From the NCBI GenBank assembly GCA_030549495.1, contig JAUIRK010000226.1, forward strand, positions 124,001 through 188,000: a stretch of 64,000 nt of DNA. The letters run 5' to 3'. The position numbers were made by a program, and so were the translations under genes. Position 1 is the first letter of the stretch, and every line of letters starts with the position of its first letter. The notes beneath the pieces were generated by a model. The model was given only the letters and a program-made list of their open reading frames with translations, did no database searches and was not told where the DNA came from. Positions 46,010 to 57,149 of the stretch are shown in pieces. The DNA is from Nectonema munidae. Lineage: Eukaryota; Nematomorpha; Nectonematoida; Nectonematidae.

Positions 46010-46862
46010 TAGTGTTAGCATAGTTAGAATATTGTTAGTATTAGAGTACAGTGTTCTCAAGTCACCCGCATTGAGCCTGAGTCTCCCGCAAATTAAGTTG
46101 AAACCCCGCATGACCAAAATCACCCGCATAAACAGAAAAAAAATTGAAAAAAAATATCTAGTATGTTGCGAAGAAGTTGACCTATTTCTTTTAGTTCTGA
46201 CTTATGGAAAACCTATCTACTTATGGAATGCAATTTGATATTTAAACTTTTAGACATAGTAACTCCTCTCACATTCAATAAAGCTATGAAAACATGTAGT
46301 TCACAAATTGTAATTTCCATAGAGTGTCATATAAAACACGTTTAGTTTCATGCATAGTTTATTAATTTGAAGATATAGAAATCAATAAAAAGTATCTACG
46401 AACTTAAAAATAATCTTTTATAACATATCTTTTAGATTTAGCTCTAAGGCCTAGAGTGTTAAAACGGTGACTGATGTAGAAACCTAAATTAATGTAGTGC
46501 CCCCTCTCCCAACTGAATTTTTTTTCTGGCTAGTAGCTTGCGTACATATATATGAAGTCTATTGGCTATTAATCATCTTAAAGGCAATTTTATTGGATGT
46601 TTTTTTGTGGAAAAAAACTGGAAAAATTGAATTTTCTCCAAGGCTTGACGAAAAATTTTCACCCGCATGATAATTTCTGAAACTTGACAGCCCTGGAATT
46701 AGTATAGTTAGAATATTGTTAATCTTAGAGTTGGTGTTAGTATAGTTAGAATATTGTTAGTTTTAACGTTAGTGTTAGTATAGTTAGAATATTGTTAGTG
46801 TTAGTATAGTTAGAATATTGTTAGAGTTAATTTTAGTATAGTTAGAATATTGTTAGTCTTAG
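46010..46862. repeat. Minisatellite split by a hAT-like insertion
   Basis: Units based on TTAGTATAGTTAGAATATTG (about 20-40 bp periods) lie at 46010-46048 and 46696-46862. Between them an insertion (46049-46695) starts CAGTGTTCTCAAGTCACCCG and ends ACTTGACAGCCCTG, imperfect inverted ends of hAT type. The array abuts the 3' end of the minus-strand LINE and may be its tandem tail. Confidence 0.65.
46049..46695. mobile_element. hAT-like non-autonomous element inside a minisatellite
   Basis: Termini CAGTGTTCTCAAGT and CAGGGCTGTCAAGT (inverse of the right end) match at most positions. CACCCGCAT phrases occur at both ends. Flanking target duplications are blurred by the repeat array. No coding sequence. 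Confidence 0.55.
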
Positions 46863-49620
46863 AGAACATATTTTCAAATCCAACATTAAAATGGAAGTTT
46901 GTGGGTAGGTAGGTAGGAAGAAATATCTAAGCACTATAGGACTTCTCCATATGCTTGCGAAATGCTTGAAAAGGTAGCAAGTTAAATTTCGAAAGAAATG
47001 TATTGATTTGGCTTGTGAATTGATTAGGAATGAAGGACTTTGGAGAAATTGGTTTGTGGTTGAGGGAGTTTGAAGTGTAGAAAGCTGGATTTTGAGGTGG
47101 TAGTTGAAGGATGATTGATTGAGCAAAGGTAGTAGGTGGGTATTAAAGAATTTATGTTTTAAATAAAAGAAAATTGTGTAGTTATTTTTGTAGATTTTCT
47201 TTTTTTTAAATGTGAGTTTATGTGGTATAAGTATCTCTGGGTTCGGAGATTGCAAGTTTGACTCTATGAAGATAATGAGAGAGTTTCGGGCATTGAGGAG
47301 GTTCAGATATGAAAGTACTTCGTAGAAATGAGATGGTGGGCGATTGAGAGTTTTTACGGATAGTGAAAGAAATGAAGTTCTTTCGTGGTTGTAGTGGCAG
47401 CAGGAAAGTAGATGAGATGTTTCTTGTTGATTGCAGTTGAATCTACATATATTGCTTGGTGATTTTTTGATGAGGTAGAGATAGGAGTTGTAGTAGCAGT
47501 GTCCGGTTAGCCATCTGATTAGCGGTCGTAGTGGGAAGAATTTCATTTTTAACCAAATGTCAAGAATTTGGTTTGGATTCTTTATATGATGGAAGAAAAT
47601 GGAGGGTGAGGATTGGATGAGTTCTTGTCTAAGGTATTGAGTGTTAGATCTAAGTAGAGGAGTATAGGTTTCTAGGGGAAATGAGGTAACCGGGATGTAA
47701 GGTGTATTTGGGGGTACTCTTTTAGCTAGCTTATCTATACAAGTGTTTTCTACAATGTTTGAGTGAGCTGGGCACCAGTAGAGGTGTATTTCAAAGTAAT
47801 TTGATAAGTAAGTGAGTTTAGAAACAAGGGTGTATGTTAAGGATGGGATGTTGTGTTTGAGGCTTAGGTCTTTGTTGATGTTTTGTGAGTCTGTAAAGAA
47901 GTGTAGTGTGCTGTAATATTTAAAGAAAAACTTATTTTAGCGTATGTAATCGCAAGCATGTAGAAGGGCATAGCATTCACCACTATATATTGGAAGAGAG
48001 GGATCAACAGCAGACGTTTTTGAGTAAACAGGGGAAGGAGATGCAAAAGCATAGGAAGATTTGTTTGCGGTTTTTGAGCTATCCAGAAATATTCTTAATG
48101 AAATTGAGCTAAAGTTGGAGCGGGTTGTAATTAGAAGTTTAGCGATGGATTTGATGAAACAGTTGTGAAGAGAGAAAGGTAATGGTGAGGAAGGGTGAAA
48201 TAAAGCTAGTGGATTGATTTTGGGTTGGATGATAATGTTGTTGGGAAAAGGCGAAAATTCTTGGAGTAAGGATTTGTAGTAAGTTTGAGAGGGATTAATT
48301 TGAGTGTTATGGAAATAGAAAGACTTAGATAAGAATTTGGTTCGATGCGTGTCATGATATATTTTTTGGTAACAGTTTGTTTGAGATGATGGGTTAGAGT
48401 AAGGCAGTTCGGGAAGAATTCTAAGATTCTAGTAGGGGAGGTTTTGTAGGCCCTGGCCATTGTGATGAGGCAAAGGCGGTGGATTTTATTTAGATAAATG
48501 AGTGATGAGGGGTAGTTTAATGATAGGCCCCATGAAGGAATGCCATACTCAAGCGTAGGTAGGATGATTGATTTGTATATAAAAGTTGAGTGTTGAATAC
48601 TTAGGCTCCATTTATAAGATATAATTTTACTAAGAGAGAAAAGAGTTGAAGATAGTTTGTGGTATAGGTATTTGAAGTGGGATGACCATTTGAGGTTTGA
48701 TTGAAAGGTGAGCCCTAAATATTTCATGGAGAAAGATGGTTGGATGAGGATATCGCTGGACCTTAATAGTGGGAGGTTAGGGAAATGTGTTCGTGTGAAG
48801 TGTATAAGAGTTTATTTTGTTGCGTTAAATTTTACTTTTAATGAATTGGCTGCAAAAGTTAGCGTGTTAAAGAGAGAGTTCATGTTCATTATGTTTTCTT
48901 TTTGAGAATTTGAGGTAAGATGATTGAAAGAAGGCTAAATTGTTAGCTAATATATGTAATAGGAGGTTTATAAGTATAATCCAGAGGATATCGGAGAGGC
49001 ACCCACCTTGTGGCGTAGATGAGAGGGAATGAATGGCAACTAGAGAATTGTGTTTGAATATAAGGCACCAATTTGAAAGGTAATTTTGAATGAATTTTAT
49101 GAGATAATTGGGGTATTTGTGTCGGATCATGTTGAAAATGATAGCAGGATGCCATGCTGAATTGAAGGCGTTGTTGATATCTAGAAAGAGAGCGGATGAT
49201 GTTAATTTGGAAGATAGTTTTGTTTCGAGGTAGGAGGAGAGTCTATATAGAGCGGATTCTGGACTTTTGTGTGGGAGGTATGTAAATTGGAAGGGACTAA
49301 TTATGTTAGATGTGATGATGTGAAAGAGAAACCTTTTGCGTAGAATTTTTTCTAAGATTTTTCCTAAAGTAGGAAGGATGGTGTCGCCAGTTGCTTATGA
49401 GGCCTAAGTCTTTATTGGGTTTAGGAAGTAAAATAAGCTTACCATGGGAAAAAGGAGAATTTTAGGCAAATGTTGTATAATTGTAAGAGATATAGTGAAT
49501 ATAAAGGGAAGGATTTTATGATATGTTTTGTGGTTATAAGATCAACGCTTGGAGATGATTTACGATTTAGGCTATTTATAGCTGAGGCTGACCCCATTAT
49601 TATAATTCAAATTTTTGTGA
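46850..49620 (-). mobile_element. I/R1-group LINE: RT plus RNase H, decayed
   Basis: In minus-strand order it reads AINSLNRKSSPSVDLIT and LPKPNKDLGLISNW, then LFLDINNAFNSAW (RT motif A, first catalytic Asp), STPQGGCLS (motif B), and a degraded motif C (ANNLAFF in place of YADD). Next come MKYLGLTFQSNLKWSSHFKY and ILPTLEYGIPSWG. An RNase H-like part follows: GECYALLHA, FTDSQ and WCPAHSNIVENTCIDKLAK. The end carries a Cys-rich CRFNCNQQETSHLLSCCHY. RNase H after RT marks the I/R1/LOA group. Several frame shifts and the lost YADD show that it is dead. The endonuclease half is missing. Confidence 0.85.
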
Positions 49621-49639
49621 ACAAAAATGGCTAATTGAA

Positions 49640-50775
49640 ATTCGTTAACTTGTCCCAAATCAGGAAAGTTAAATTTGCTAGGAATGACACAAGAATCATT
49701 ATTCTATATAAATTTTAATGCTTTGTTTTTACTTGCTTAGTACCAATTTGAACTTGAAAGGGAGATCTCTTTATCAATTTTATTTATTTCTCATCTTAAA
49801 CTAAATTTATAATAATCTTTGTCTAATAAACTACCGTGAGAATTTAAATGTTAAATTCAAAATTTTCATTTCCAATCATAATTTAAAATTTTTTATATGC
49901 TTCAAATGTTCCTGTATATAGCAAATTTTTCAGTTTTTTCATGTTTTTCGAATTGATCACTTTTTTTTTAGAAAATTAAGTATCTATGCAAGCAATGCGA
50001 AAAAGGCATGTCATTTGGTGTTTTTTGTTCTGTGTAAGAAATACTATCATCAAGGATGTCAAAATCTCAGTTTAAGCCAAGTATTTTCTGAACTAGATTT
50101 TTTTGTTTGCAATGCAATAAAAGGAAATCTACTTTCAACTATGTCTCTTCATTGAATAGATTAAATGCTATAACCTCACCTTATAAAGAAGAATACTTCA
50201 TGAGAGAATTTTTTTTGAGAGAAGATCCTGTAAGTACGGCATGTGCTAAAACTTTTCATATAATATGATTGATGAGACATCTTTATATATTCACAAGTCT
50301 GGCTTTAAGCCACTGAACACAATTAACAATGAAAATTGCTTATTTTGGTTGGAGCTTTTTCATGTGGTCTTTTTGAACAAAAGGAAAAATATAGGCAAAA
50401 TTTATAATTTAATTTTGTTTATAATAAATAAGGATATTCATCTGATTTCATAAGGGCGAATATCGTTCAAAAATTATAAACTCTTCTCAAAAAGTTTTAA
50501 TATTTTTAATTTTTTTCAGAAAGACCACATGAAAAAACAGAGAATAAGAAAATGCTATTTTGAAAATGAAATAAAATTAGGTAAAGAAAATTGATATATC
50601 CGATAAAATTGGTGGCTAGAAAGAAACAACTGGAGAAAAGAGGCTGAAAGAAAATTTGAAATTGGCTAAAGGTGGAACAAACTGATTAAAAAAAATTTGG
50701 AGACTAAAAAGTAATAAAAGTTACCAAGGATCGATTATCGGTCATGGTCAAGATCAAGAAGAAGAAGAAAATTTA
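49640..50775. other. Intergenic, no gene recognised
   Basis: AT-rich. A short segment at about 50725-50775 ends GATCAAGAAGAAGAAGAA and may be another LINE 3' tail like that at 5.28 kb. Confidence 0.4.
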
Positions 50776-50780
50776 AAAAT

Positions 50781-50786
50781 TTTATT
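50781..50786 (-). terminator. Poly(A) signal of the kinesin exon
   Basis: AATAAA on the minus strand, 20 nt past the stop of the kinesin-14 exon. It supports that exon as the terminal one. Confidence 0.55.
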
Positions 50787-50805
50787 TAAATTAGTAAAAC
50801 TGGAT

Positions 50806-51004
50806 TTAGAAATATTTAAAGCAAAACAATGAAAAATTAACTTTTCTTGCAAGTCCAATATTACAGCTGTCAACTCTAGAAGTAAATCTCAAGGCACACA
50901 TTGTTTCACTTAATTGAGACACTCCACGTGAATCATTGAAGAAAATCAAGGTCTTACTGCTTCCGCCAAGTGAATTTTGCAATAAATATGTTTGTTTAGA
51001 GTTC
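50806..51004 (-). CDS. Kinesin-14 last exon (end of C-terminal motor domain)
   Basis: After a perfect acceptor (TTTTATAG) the exon reads RNSKQTYLLQNSLGGSSKTL, then SETMCALRFTSRVDSCNIGL and a short tail to a stop. RNSKLTxLLQxSLGG-x-SKTLM is the switch II-helix region universal to kinesins, and LRFASRV closes the motor. The protein ends about 15 residues later, and AATAAA lies 20 nt downstream, so the motor is C-terminal, as in kinesin-14 (Ncd/KIFC1 type, minus-end directed, spindle work). The usual N-V-S after SKTLMF is N-D-S here. The first base completes an Arg codon of the upstream exon (VPYR), which I could not find. An isolated exon copy cannot be excluded. Confidence 0.75.
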
Positions 51005-51009
51005 CTATA

Positions 51010-52760
51010 AAATAAAAAAAACATTAGGAATTTGCTACACCAGGATTCGACAACATAGGACCACGAAGAAAACCCCGATTGAAGTGAAAATGAGAATGAT
51101 AATAGTGTGGGTCTTGTTGCATTAAGATAAAAAATTCGAGGCATTATAGAAAGTACTGTTATAGCATTGAACACAACTGTTGGTTCGATTTAAAGAAAAA
51201 AATTTATAACAAAATATACTGGTAAGGAATGTGTTTGTCTTTTTTTTTTAGAAAAGAATCAATTATTATTAAATCTACAAGACTTAAGTTAATATGCTTT
51301 GCTTCTGCCAAGCGATTGCCAGTTGTTCAAGACTCTTTATCTCTTGCCAAATCCACTAAATTCAAAGAACCCTTGCTGACAGTCCGAAAATTAATAATAA
51401 TTCAATAATCATCCACACACTTTTCAACATCTATTCTTTCATTATCTTCATACCTTTACTAAATCAACACTAATAATGCATCCTTATTATAACTTTATTT
51501 CTATAGTGTAACACCATCCATAGGCATACACTCATATTAAAACAGTATCATTTACATATTCACACATTTAAAGCTTTTATCTTCATTTATCTCCATCTAT
51601 ACATTTATACTTTCACTTCTTCAGTATTTCTTTTTGAAACTTGAAAACGGTGTAAGTTGTACACCGAAATTAATGGTTCAAATAAAGATTATTTTCCAAA
51701 ACTATTTGTGTTATCTCACTATTTTTCAATTTTACTTCAAAATGGATAATCCGTGTTCTGTTTTCAAACATCAATAATACTTCAGTCAGGGCAATGTCGT
51801 TAAATGTGAGTGGAATCACAAAGGAAATAAAAAACATATTTTTGTTGAAAATTTTTAGTTATAATTAAAAAAGCAGTTAGCTAATGACCTTTCAGAGTTT
51901 CTACTTTAAATGAGTCTTAAAAAGTATCGTCCTTGAAGGGTTAGAAACGAAAAATAATGATGACATATTGAAATTGAACTAAAGTGAGTAAAAATCTTAG
52001 GATTGCAGATATTTGCAAAAGGAGGTGTCTCCGACAACTATGCATATAATAGTCGATTGTTAGGGTGCTAACTTTTTGTATCAGATTCAAGGAAAGACAC
52101 AAACAACTGGCATAAGTTCATCATATAGTTTCAAACACATTCATTTAAATAAAACGAATTTTAGGCTCTTTTTTATTTAAATCAGTTTGTTTGAAACTTT
52201 ACTCGTTTTATTTCAAACAAATGACCCTTCAGCACTTACTAGTAAAACCTCGTTATAAAGAAGTTGAAAGAGAACGCCTTTTTGGTTCGTACAAAACGAG
52301 TTTCTCTGTGTAATTGATTTAACATTGGTAAAATATTATTAAGTCAAAACTTTCAAAAATCAAAAGCTTTAAACCAAAATGCCTAAAACAAAGCCCATTT
52401 AAATAATTTTTGAGTGGTCTGGTTTTAGATGTTTAAGTTTTAGACATTCCGACTAAAGACCGATGAAATTATATAAACTTTTTCCAAATATACCTTAATT
52501 AAAACTGAAAAAATACGACACTTAATTTCTCTTTTATGAGTGAGTAGTATCCAATAGTGCGTAAAAAAATTTTAATTTCTTTTCTTTCAAAATTTTAATC
52601 TTACACTTCTTGAATTAAACTTTTCCCAATTGTATATATATATATATCATTGTTAACAGAATGTTTTTGCATTTTCTAACATTTCTTTTTAAGACATTTT
52701 CCTCAAAAAAAATTGGAGCTAAAAACCGCATTACTGTTTTGCAAGTACCCATTTCACTCA
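51010..52760. other. No exon recognised; possible retroelement 3' region
   Basis: If the kinesin gene is real, this is its intron. The part at about 51300-51720 is C-richer on the plus strand and ends with a hairpin (GGTGTAAGTTGTACACC) followed by AATAAA, like the 3' end of a retroelement transcript. A Tigger-like terminus, AGTAAAACCTCGTTATAAAG, is at 52243. Confidence 0.4.
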
Positions 52761-52770
52761 ATGTTTAGAA

Positions 52771-53195
52771 CAGGGGTCGGCAACTTACGGCACTTCAGTG
52801 GCACGCAAAAATTTTAAGGTTTACAATTAAAATTTTTCATTTACACATAAAGTAAAATAAATTTTTACAACAGTTTTTATAATAGATCTTAAAGGCAATC
52901 AAATGTGCTTTTAACTATGGGCAACCATTTTTATTTAGTATTGTGCCGATATTGAAGAGTTGGCTAAAATTATCAAAGAGTCAAGCACTAATTACTTATA
53001 TAATTTTTTTATTGCTAATTATAATTTTATTTATTATTGTATATTTATGTAAGTGTGCATATAAAAATTAAATAAATTATTATAAAACAATTATGTTAAT
53101 TTTGGTTTGGATAAATATACATATGAGGTTGGCACTCGAGATAATTTGAGAAGTGTTAAGTTGGCACGCCGTTAGCATAAAGTTGCCGACCCCTG
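52771..53195. mobile_element. hAT MITE with perfect 8-bp target duplication
   Basis: The inverted ends are CAGGGGTCGGCAACTTACGG and AAAGTTGCCGACCCCTG, with GTTTAGAA repeated exactly on both sides (52763-52770, 53196-53203). The CAGxGGTCGGCAA end is typical of SPIN-like hAT elements. GGCACGC phrases sit inside both termini. Non-coding. Confidence 0.92.
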
Positions 53196-53204
53196 GTTTA
53201 GAAT

Positions 53205-54245
53205 ATCCATCTCCAAGTTCCTTGGTTCTGCCAAGGTATGATTAGACAACTTTTATTAAAAATGGTGATATACGATATGAAGAAAATGCATTCAAATCTA
53301 TCCAGAAATTTTTATTAGTGCGATAAATTTTGTGAAACTTGTTTAAAATCTAAACTTTTTAATGGTTGCGAGAAAAATCCTTTCAAAAGCTACATTTCCC
53401 TACTCGGGTAAACTTTTATTTTAGTTTTCCAATTAAAAGAGGATAAATTTTGGAGACTTTATGAATTATTTTAACTAATTTTACATCTGTATTACTTACT
53501 GTTCCACTAAGTGTGTAGCATTTTTTATTCTTTACCTTTTCGTCTTTTATAGTTGAGCTTCTTTAAAAAATATCTTGGTTGAGTTAAAGGAGTTATAACT
53601 AGCAAAAATCCTAGTAAGAACTTTTCTCTTTAAAAATGCTAGTCGGATTCTATTAAAACATGATTCAGAAATATGCGAATCACCATACATTACATCTCTC
53701 ATTTACCATGATGGATTCATCTTTATCATTTTTAGCAAGATGGTGGTAGAACAACATTATTAAAATAAATGAATTTTTTGAAAAATGTCTCTCATTGAAA
53801 GAAATTTTTAGCAACTTTTAAGAACGAATTTGCGAAAAGGAACTAAGATAAATTATTTTGGAAAGATTTAACCAAATATCACAAATTCTTTATTTATGGA
53901 ATTGAATTTTGGAATATTCTAAAAAAATACATTTTAAAAAGTTTGGTTTTACTAAATCTTCATTATTCTTTTTAAATTGTCCAGAGTTTGCAATCAAAAA
54001 AAAAGCAAATATTAATTTTGTTCAAAAATTTAAGTTAAAAATCTTTTTATTTAAAATAATATATTTTTAGGCTATAATTTTTGAATTTTTTTTAATCTTA
54101 TAAAAAAAAAAGTTTTCCAATTGTTTATTTTGCTTGATTGTCACAATTTTTCTCTATTGTTTTCATTATATGTAGGAAGTTTACAGACAATTTTTCATAA
54201 CTCATATACATTTGTTGTAATTTATAATATGCGCGTGCCAAATTA
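53205..54245. other. No gene recognised
   Basis: AT-rich DNA between the MITE and the zinc-ribbon gene; no exon with kinesin motifs was seen. Confidence 0.35.
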
Positions 54246-54287
54246 TTTTGAAAAAAGTATGGGAAACACAACCTATGTATGATAACA

Positions 54288-54293
54288 TTTATT
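54288..54293 (-). terminator. Poly(A) signal of the zinc-ribbon gene
   Basis: AATAAA on the minus strand, about 57 nt after the stop codon, consistent with a short 3' UTR. Confidence 0.5.
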
Positions 54294-54349
54294 TAAGCAA
54301 AATTGGAGTTAATAAAAAACAATGTTTCAAATATAAAAATAAATATGCT

Positions 54350-55030
54350 TTATATATCATCCAAAACTTTTCTAATCACCATTTTAAACTTTTTTTTCTT
54401 AGAATTTTTTTTATGAGTTGGAGCAGTGTTTTGATTGGAAAAGTTAGAGGATGTAGTATGACAAAAATTCACTAATTCTTGTGTATGGTTGACATTTTTA
54501 CGTTTCATGGAGGGTTTAGGAATATACTCACATTTTCTTTTATTCGTTTTCCTTTGTTTGTTTCCCTTCTGAATATTGTCTTTACGATCTTTGAACATTT
54601 TGTGAGGGTTAGAATTCGAAAAAAGAGAATGAATCGCAGACATAATATCAGAATTCTTTTCTAAACTTTTATTAAGCTTCTTCTTTACCTTCACATGTCT
54701 AGAAAAGGGGGATCCTGATGTTGACATGGTTTTTGAACAAGAGTTACAAGTGTAAAAATAATCAACCTGATCAATTACAGAACTTCTGCGTTGTGTTACA
54801 TTTGAAAAAACTCTATTTCTGTGAGGATTGAGCCTGAATTTATAACCACTTTTGCTACCACAATAGGAGCAATCACGTTTTTCATTGAGTCCCCTTTCAT
54901 TTTCTCCCAATTGAAGTGTCTTCAAGGCACAATTTCGAGATAACTCTGGACAAACATCTTTATAAATATCTGATACATTCTTTAGAAAGCATGTTTCTAT
55001 GGAAGAATAATAATCACTCCATTTACTCAT
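54350..55030 (-). CDS. C18orf21/UPF0711-like zinc-ribbon protein
   Basis: This intact 226-codon single-exon frame is the longest host frame in the window. The N-terminal half is helical. A CxxC pair (C54, C57: RDCSYCGSKSGYKFRLNPHR) and a second CxxC (C95, C98: YFYTCNSCSKTMSTSG) would form a zinc ribbon. The second half is basic and disordered (KKKLNKS, RKTNKRK, KKNSKKKKFK). Human C18orf21 has the same layout and length (about 220 aa): CPYC...RVRLKPK, about 35 residues, TCKTC, then a basic tail. That protein is linked to RNase MRP/P work and resembles Snm1/Rpp21. The assignment rests on layout and short motifs, so it is tentative. It lies on the same strand as the kinesin exon. Confidence 0.6.
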   Translation of the reverse strand: MSKWSDYYSSIETCFLKNVSDIYKDVCPELSRNCALKTLQLGENERGLNEKRDCSYCGSKSGYKFRLNPHRNRVFSNVTQRRSSVIDQVDYFYTCNSCSKTMSTSGSPFSRHVKVKKKLNKSLEKNSDIMSAIHSLFSNSNPHKMFKDRKDNIQKGNKQRKTNKRKCEYIPKPSMKRKNVNHTQELVNFCHTTSSNFSNQNTAPTHKKNSKKKKFKMVIRKVLDDI

Positions 55031-55414
55031 CTAAAAATGCATTGTTTCAATTAAAATATATAGCAATTGAACAATGTGTGGATATCATAGGACACAATCA
55101 GAATTTGAACAGGTTAGGCGTCCGATCTCAATTGAACAAAACATTTTTACGATGCTCCTAAATTTTCTAAAAAAATTAAATACAAAATTTTTGAGATAAA
55201 TTTAATGGCGTTTATCTCGGCTCAGTATGTTGAGCAACTTTTGACATATAAACATTAAAAGTAGAGTCAAAAGGGTCAATTTTTTAAAAATCTGATAGTA
55301 TTTCAAAATGAAACTCAGCAATGATAACACCTACCGTAATGACTTTTATATCATATTGAAGTTGTTCTAAAAATTTTCAAATTTTTTGTAAAAGATCAAA
55401 CAAAAAGTAGACTT

Positions 55415-55644
55415 TTAACCCTTTCGTGACCAGAAAAATCAGACGATATTTATTAAAAAGCAGAAGATTCATATACAAAACTATTTGAAAATGCAGACGA
55501 AGGTAAAATTATTTATGTATCATACATGATACACTCGTCACGAAAGGGTTAAAATGTTAGACAATAAATCAGCAAATTTATAAGGAAGATGGTCAAATAA
55601 ACAAATGATTTTGTGATTTCTAAAGAAGCTCACGAAAGGGTTAA
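55415..55644. mobile_element. TTAA MITE, variant A, plus 85-bp extension
   Basis: The MITE spans 55415-55552 (CCCTTTCGTGACCAG to CTCGTCACGAAAGGG). It is followed by TTAGACAATAAATCAGCAAA and onward to AGCTCACGAAAGGGTTAA at 55644. The extension is the inverse of the 38.47-38.56-kb flank, with a second CACGAAAGGGTTAA terminus beyond it. The larger unit may be a longer member of the family. Confidence 0.75.
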
Positions 55645-55989
55645 ATTGACCTTCAAACCCCAAAAAAATCATTTGACGTAGAAATCAATTTTTGAGTAAT
55701 AATCACTTAAAATGTGCATTAAAGTTTTTTTTTGGAGAAAAGCATATTTTAGAAGCTAGGGAGTTTTACTTTAACACAATTGAGTCAAAAATACATTGGC
55801 CGTAAATGGGTTAATGACAGTTAAACATTGTTTTCTGATGATAATTTTAAGATTTTGTATATTTAATTTAGCCATTTTATTCCTTATGAGAGACACCAAA
55901 TTACATTTCAAAAACATGATCCTTAATTGAAAATTTTTACTAGATTCCTTTTATGTTCTTTTGTGTAACCGGTTTCCACGCTTTTTGGA

Positions 55990-56510
55990 TAATTTTCACT
56001 GCATCAAAAAAGTTAAAGCATTTCCAAATTTCTAAAATGGATGGTCCGCCTTCCCCATCTCTTCAATTAGCTTTTCAAATGTATAACGGAGATAATAGGT
56101 CCTAAAAGTAGCAATCACTCCTTGATCCATGGATTTTAAGAGGAATGTAACGTTTGGAGGTAGGGACATCACTTTGTCATTTGGACTGTGATGTTTAAGA
56201 AATGATGGGTGAAAAGGAATGCCTTTCTTTGCCAATATATTTTTGCTTCTGCAATGAAATTCTGTGAAAACCATTCTTCAAATAAGGTGGCTGTTATCCA
56301 GTGCTCGAAGAGAAGTGTTAATCGATCCTTAGCTGGTTTCAAACCTGACATTCTGGAATCTTCCTTGGAAATAAAAGTTTTCCCATTCATTCTTTTCCAG
56401 AGGAGTCCTGTATCATCAACATCAAAAATTTAGGATGGTGTAAAGTTTCTTTTTTCAATCATGTTTTCTAATTCTTGTCAGAACGACTCACAGGCGCATA
56501 CAATGACGCT
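55990..56510 (-). mobile_element. Tigger-type transposase remnant 1
   Basis: Minus-strand frames read MNGKTFISKEDSRMSGLKPA, KDRLTLLFEHWITATLFEEW, then VMSLPPNVTFLLKSMDQGVI and ATFRTYYLRYTFEKLIEEM. This is Tigger (pogo superfamily) DDE: TFISKEE...G-KPAKDRLTLL...LFEEWF...LPPNxTSLLQPMDQGVIATFK. The N-terminal DNA-binding part and at least one catalytic segment (DNAPGHP) are missing, and the frame is broken. Confidence 0.8.
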
Positions 56511-57149
56511 TTTCATATAGCTATTATGTCATATTTTGTTAATAAAGTTATAGCCTTCCTTTTCATCTTATCATTATGTAAAGTTTCAATCGTTTTTCTT
56601 TTAATGACTCCGTGAATGGTGAAGTAAGACTAAAAATAAGTCATTCGATGCAGAGAGTAACGATTATCTGAAAGGAACGCAAGAGCTTACTACAACAGTT
56701 AGTTCATCATAAAGAGTGTAGGAATAAATAAGATGGTGTCTAAACAAAATGTTGAGATTAGAATGTTACAGAACGTTTCAAGACGGAGTCTAAGCTCTGC
56801 TGTGTGAAGTCACCCCTCACATAGAAACACACAAGCGTTGTAGGGAACGTACCATGCGGTCAACTTCTACAAAAAACGGTCAAAACATGAAATAAAGGTC
56901 ACGTGCTTGTATGCATGTCTAAAACTGCATGCTACTACACTGCCTACATTTTGAGATGGATACCATATGTTCTATAGATCAAAAAAGTGTGAGTGAGAAT
57001 TCTTATGAATATGGGTCATGAATGACAAACACTGAAACTACAAGAGTTAGGCTATATTATTGAATGGCCTACTTACTCGATAGAGAGAATTACAATTTAC
57101 AATACAACACTTTTAATCTTTATTTTAACATAAAAAAGTGGAATTGAAA

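Noticed and set aside
54479-54664. Plus-strand frame opposite the zinc-ribbon gene
   Set aside because: It is a shadow of the 226-codon minus-strand gene.
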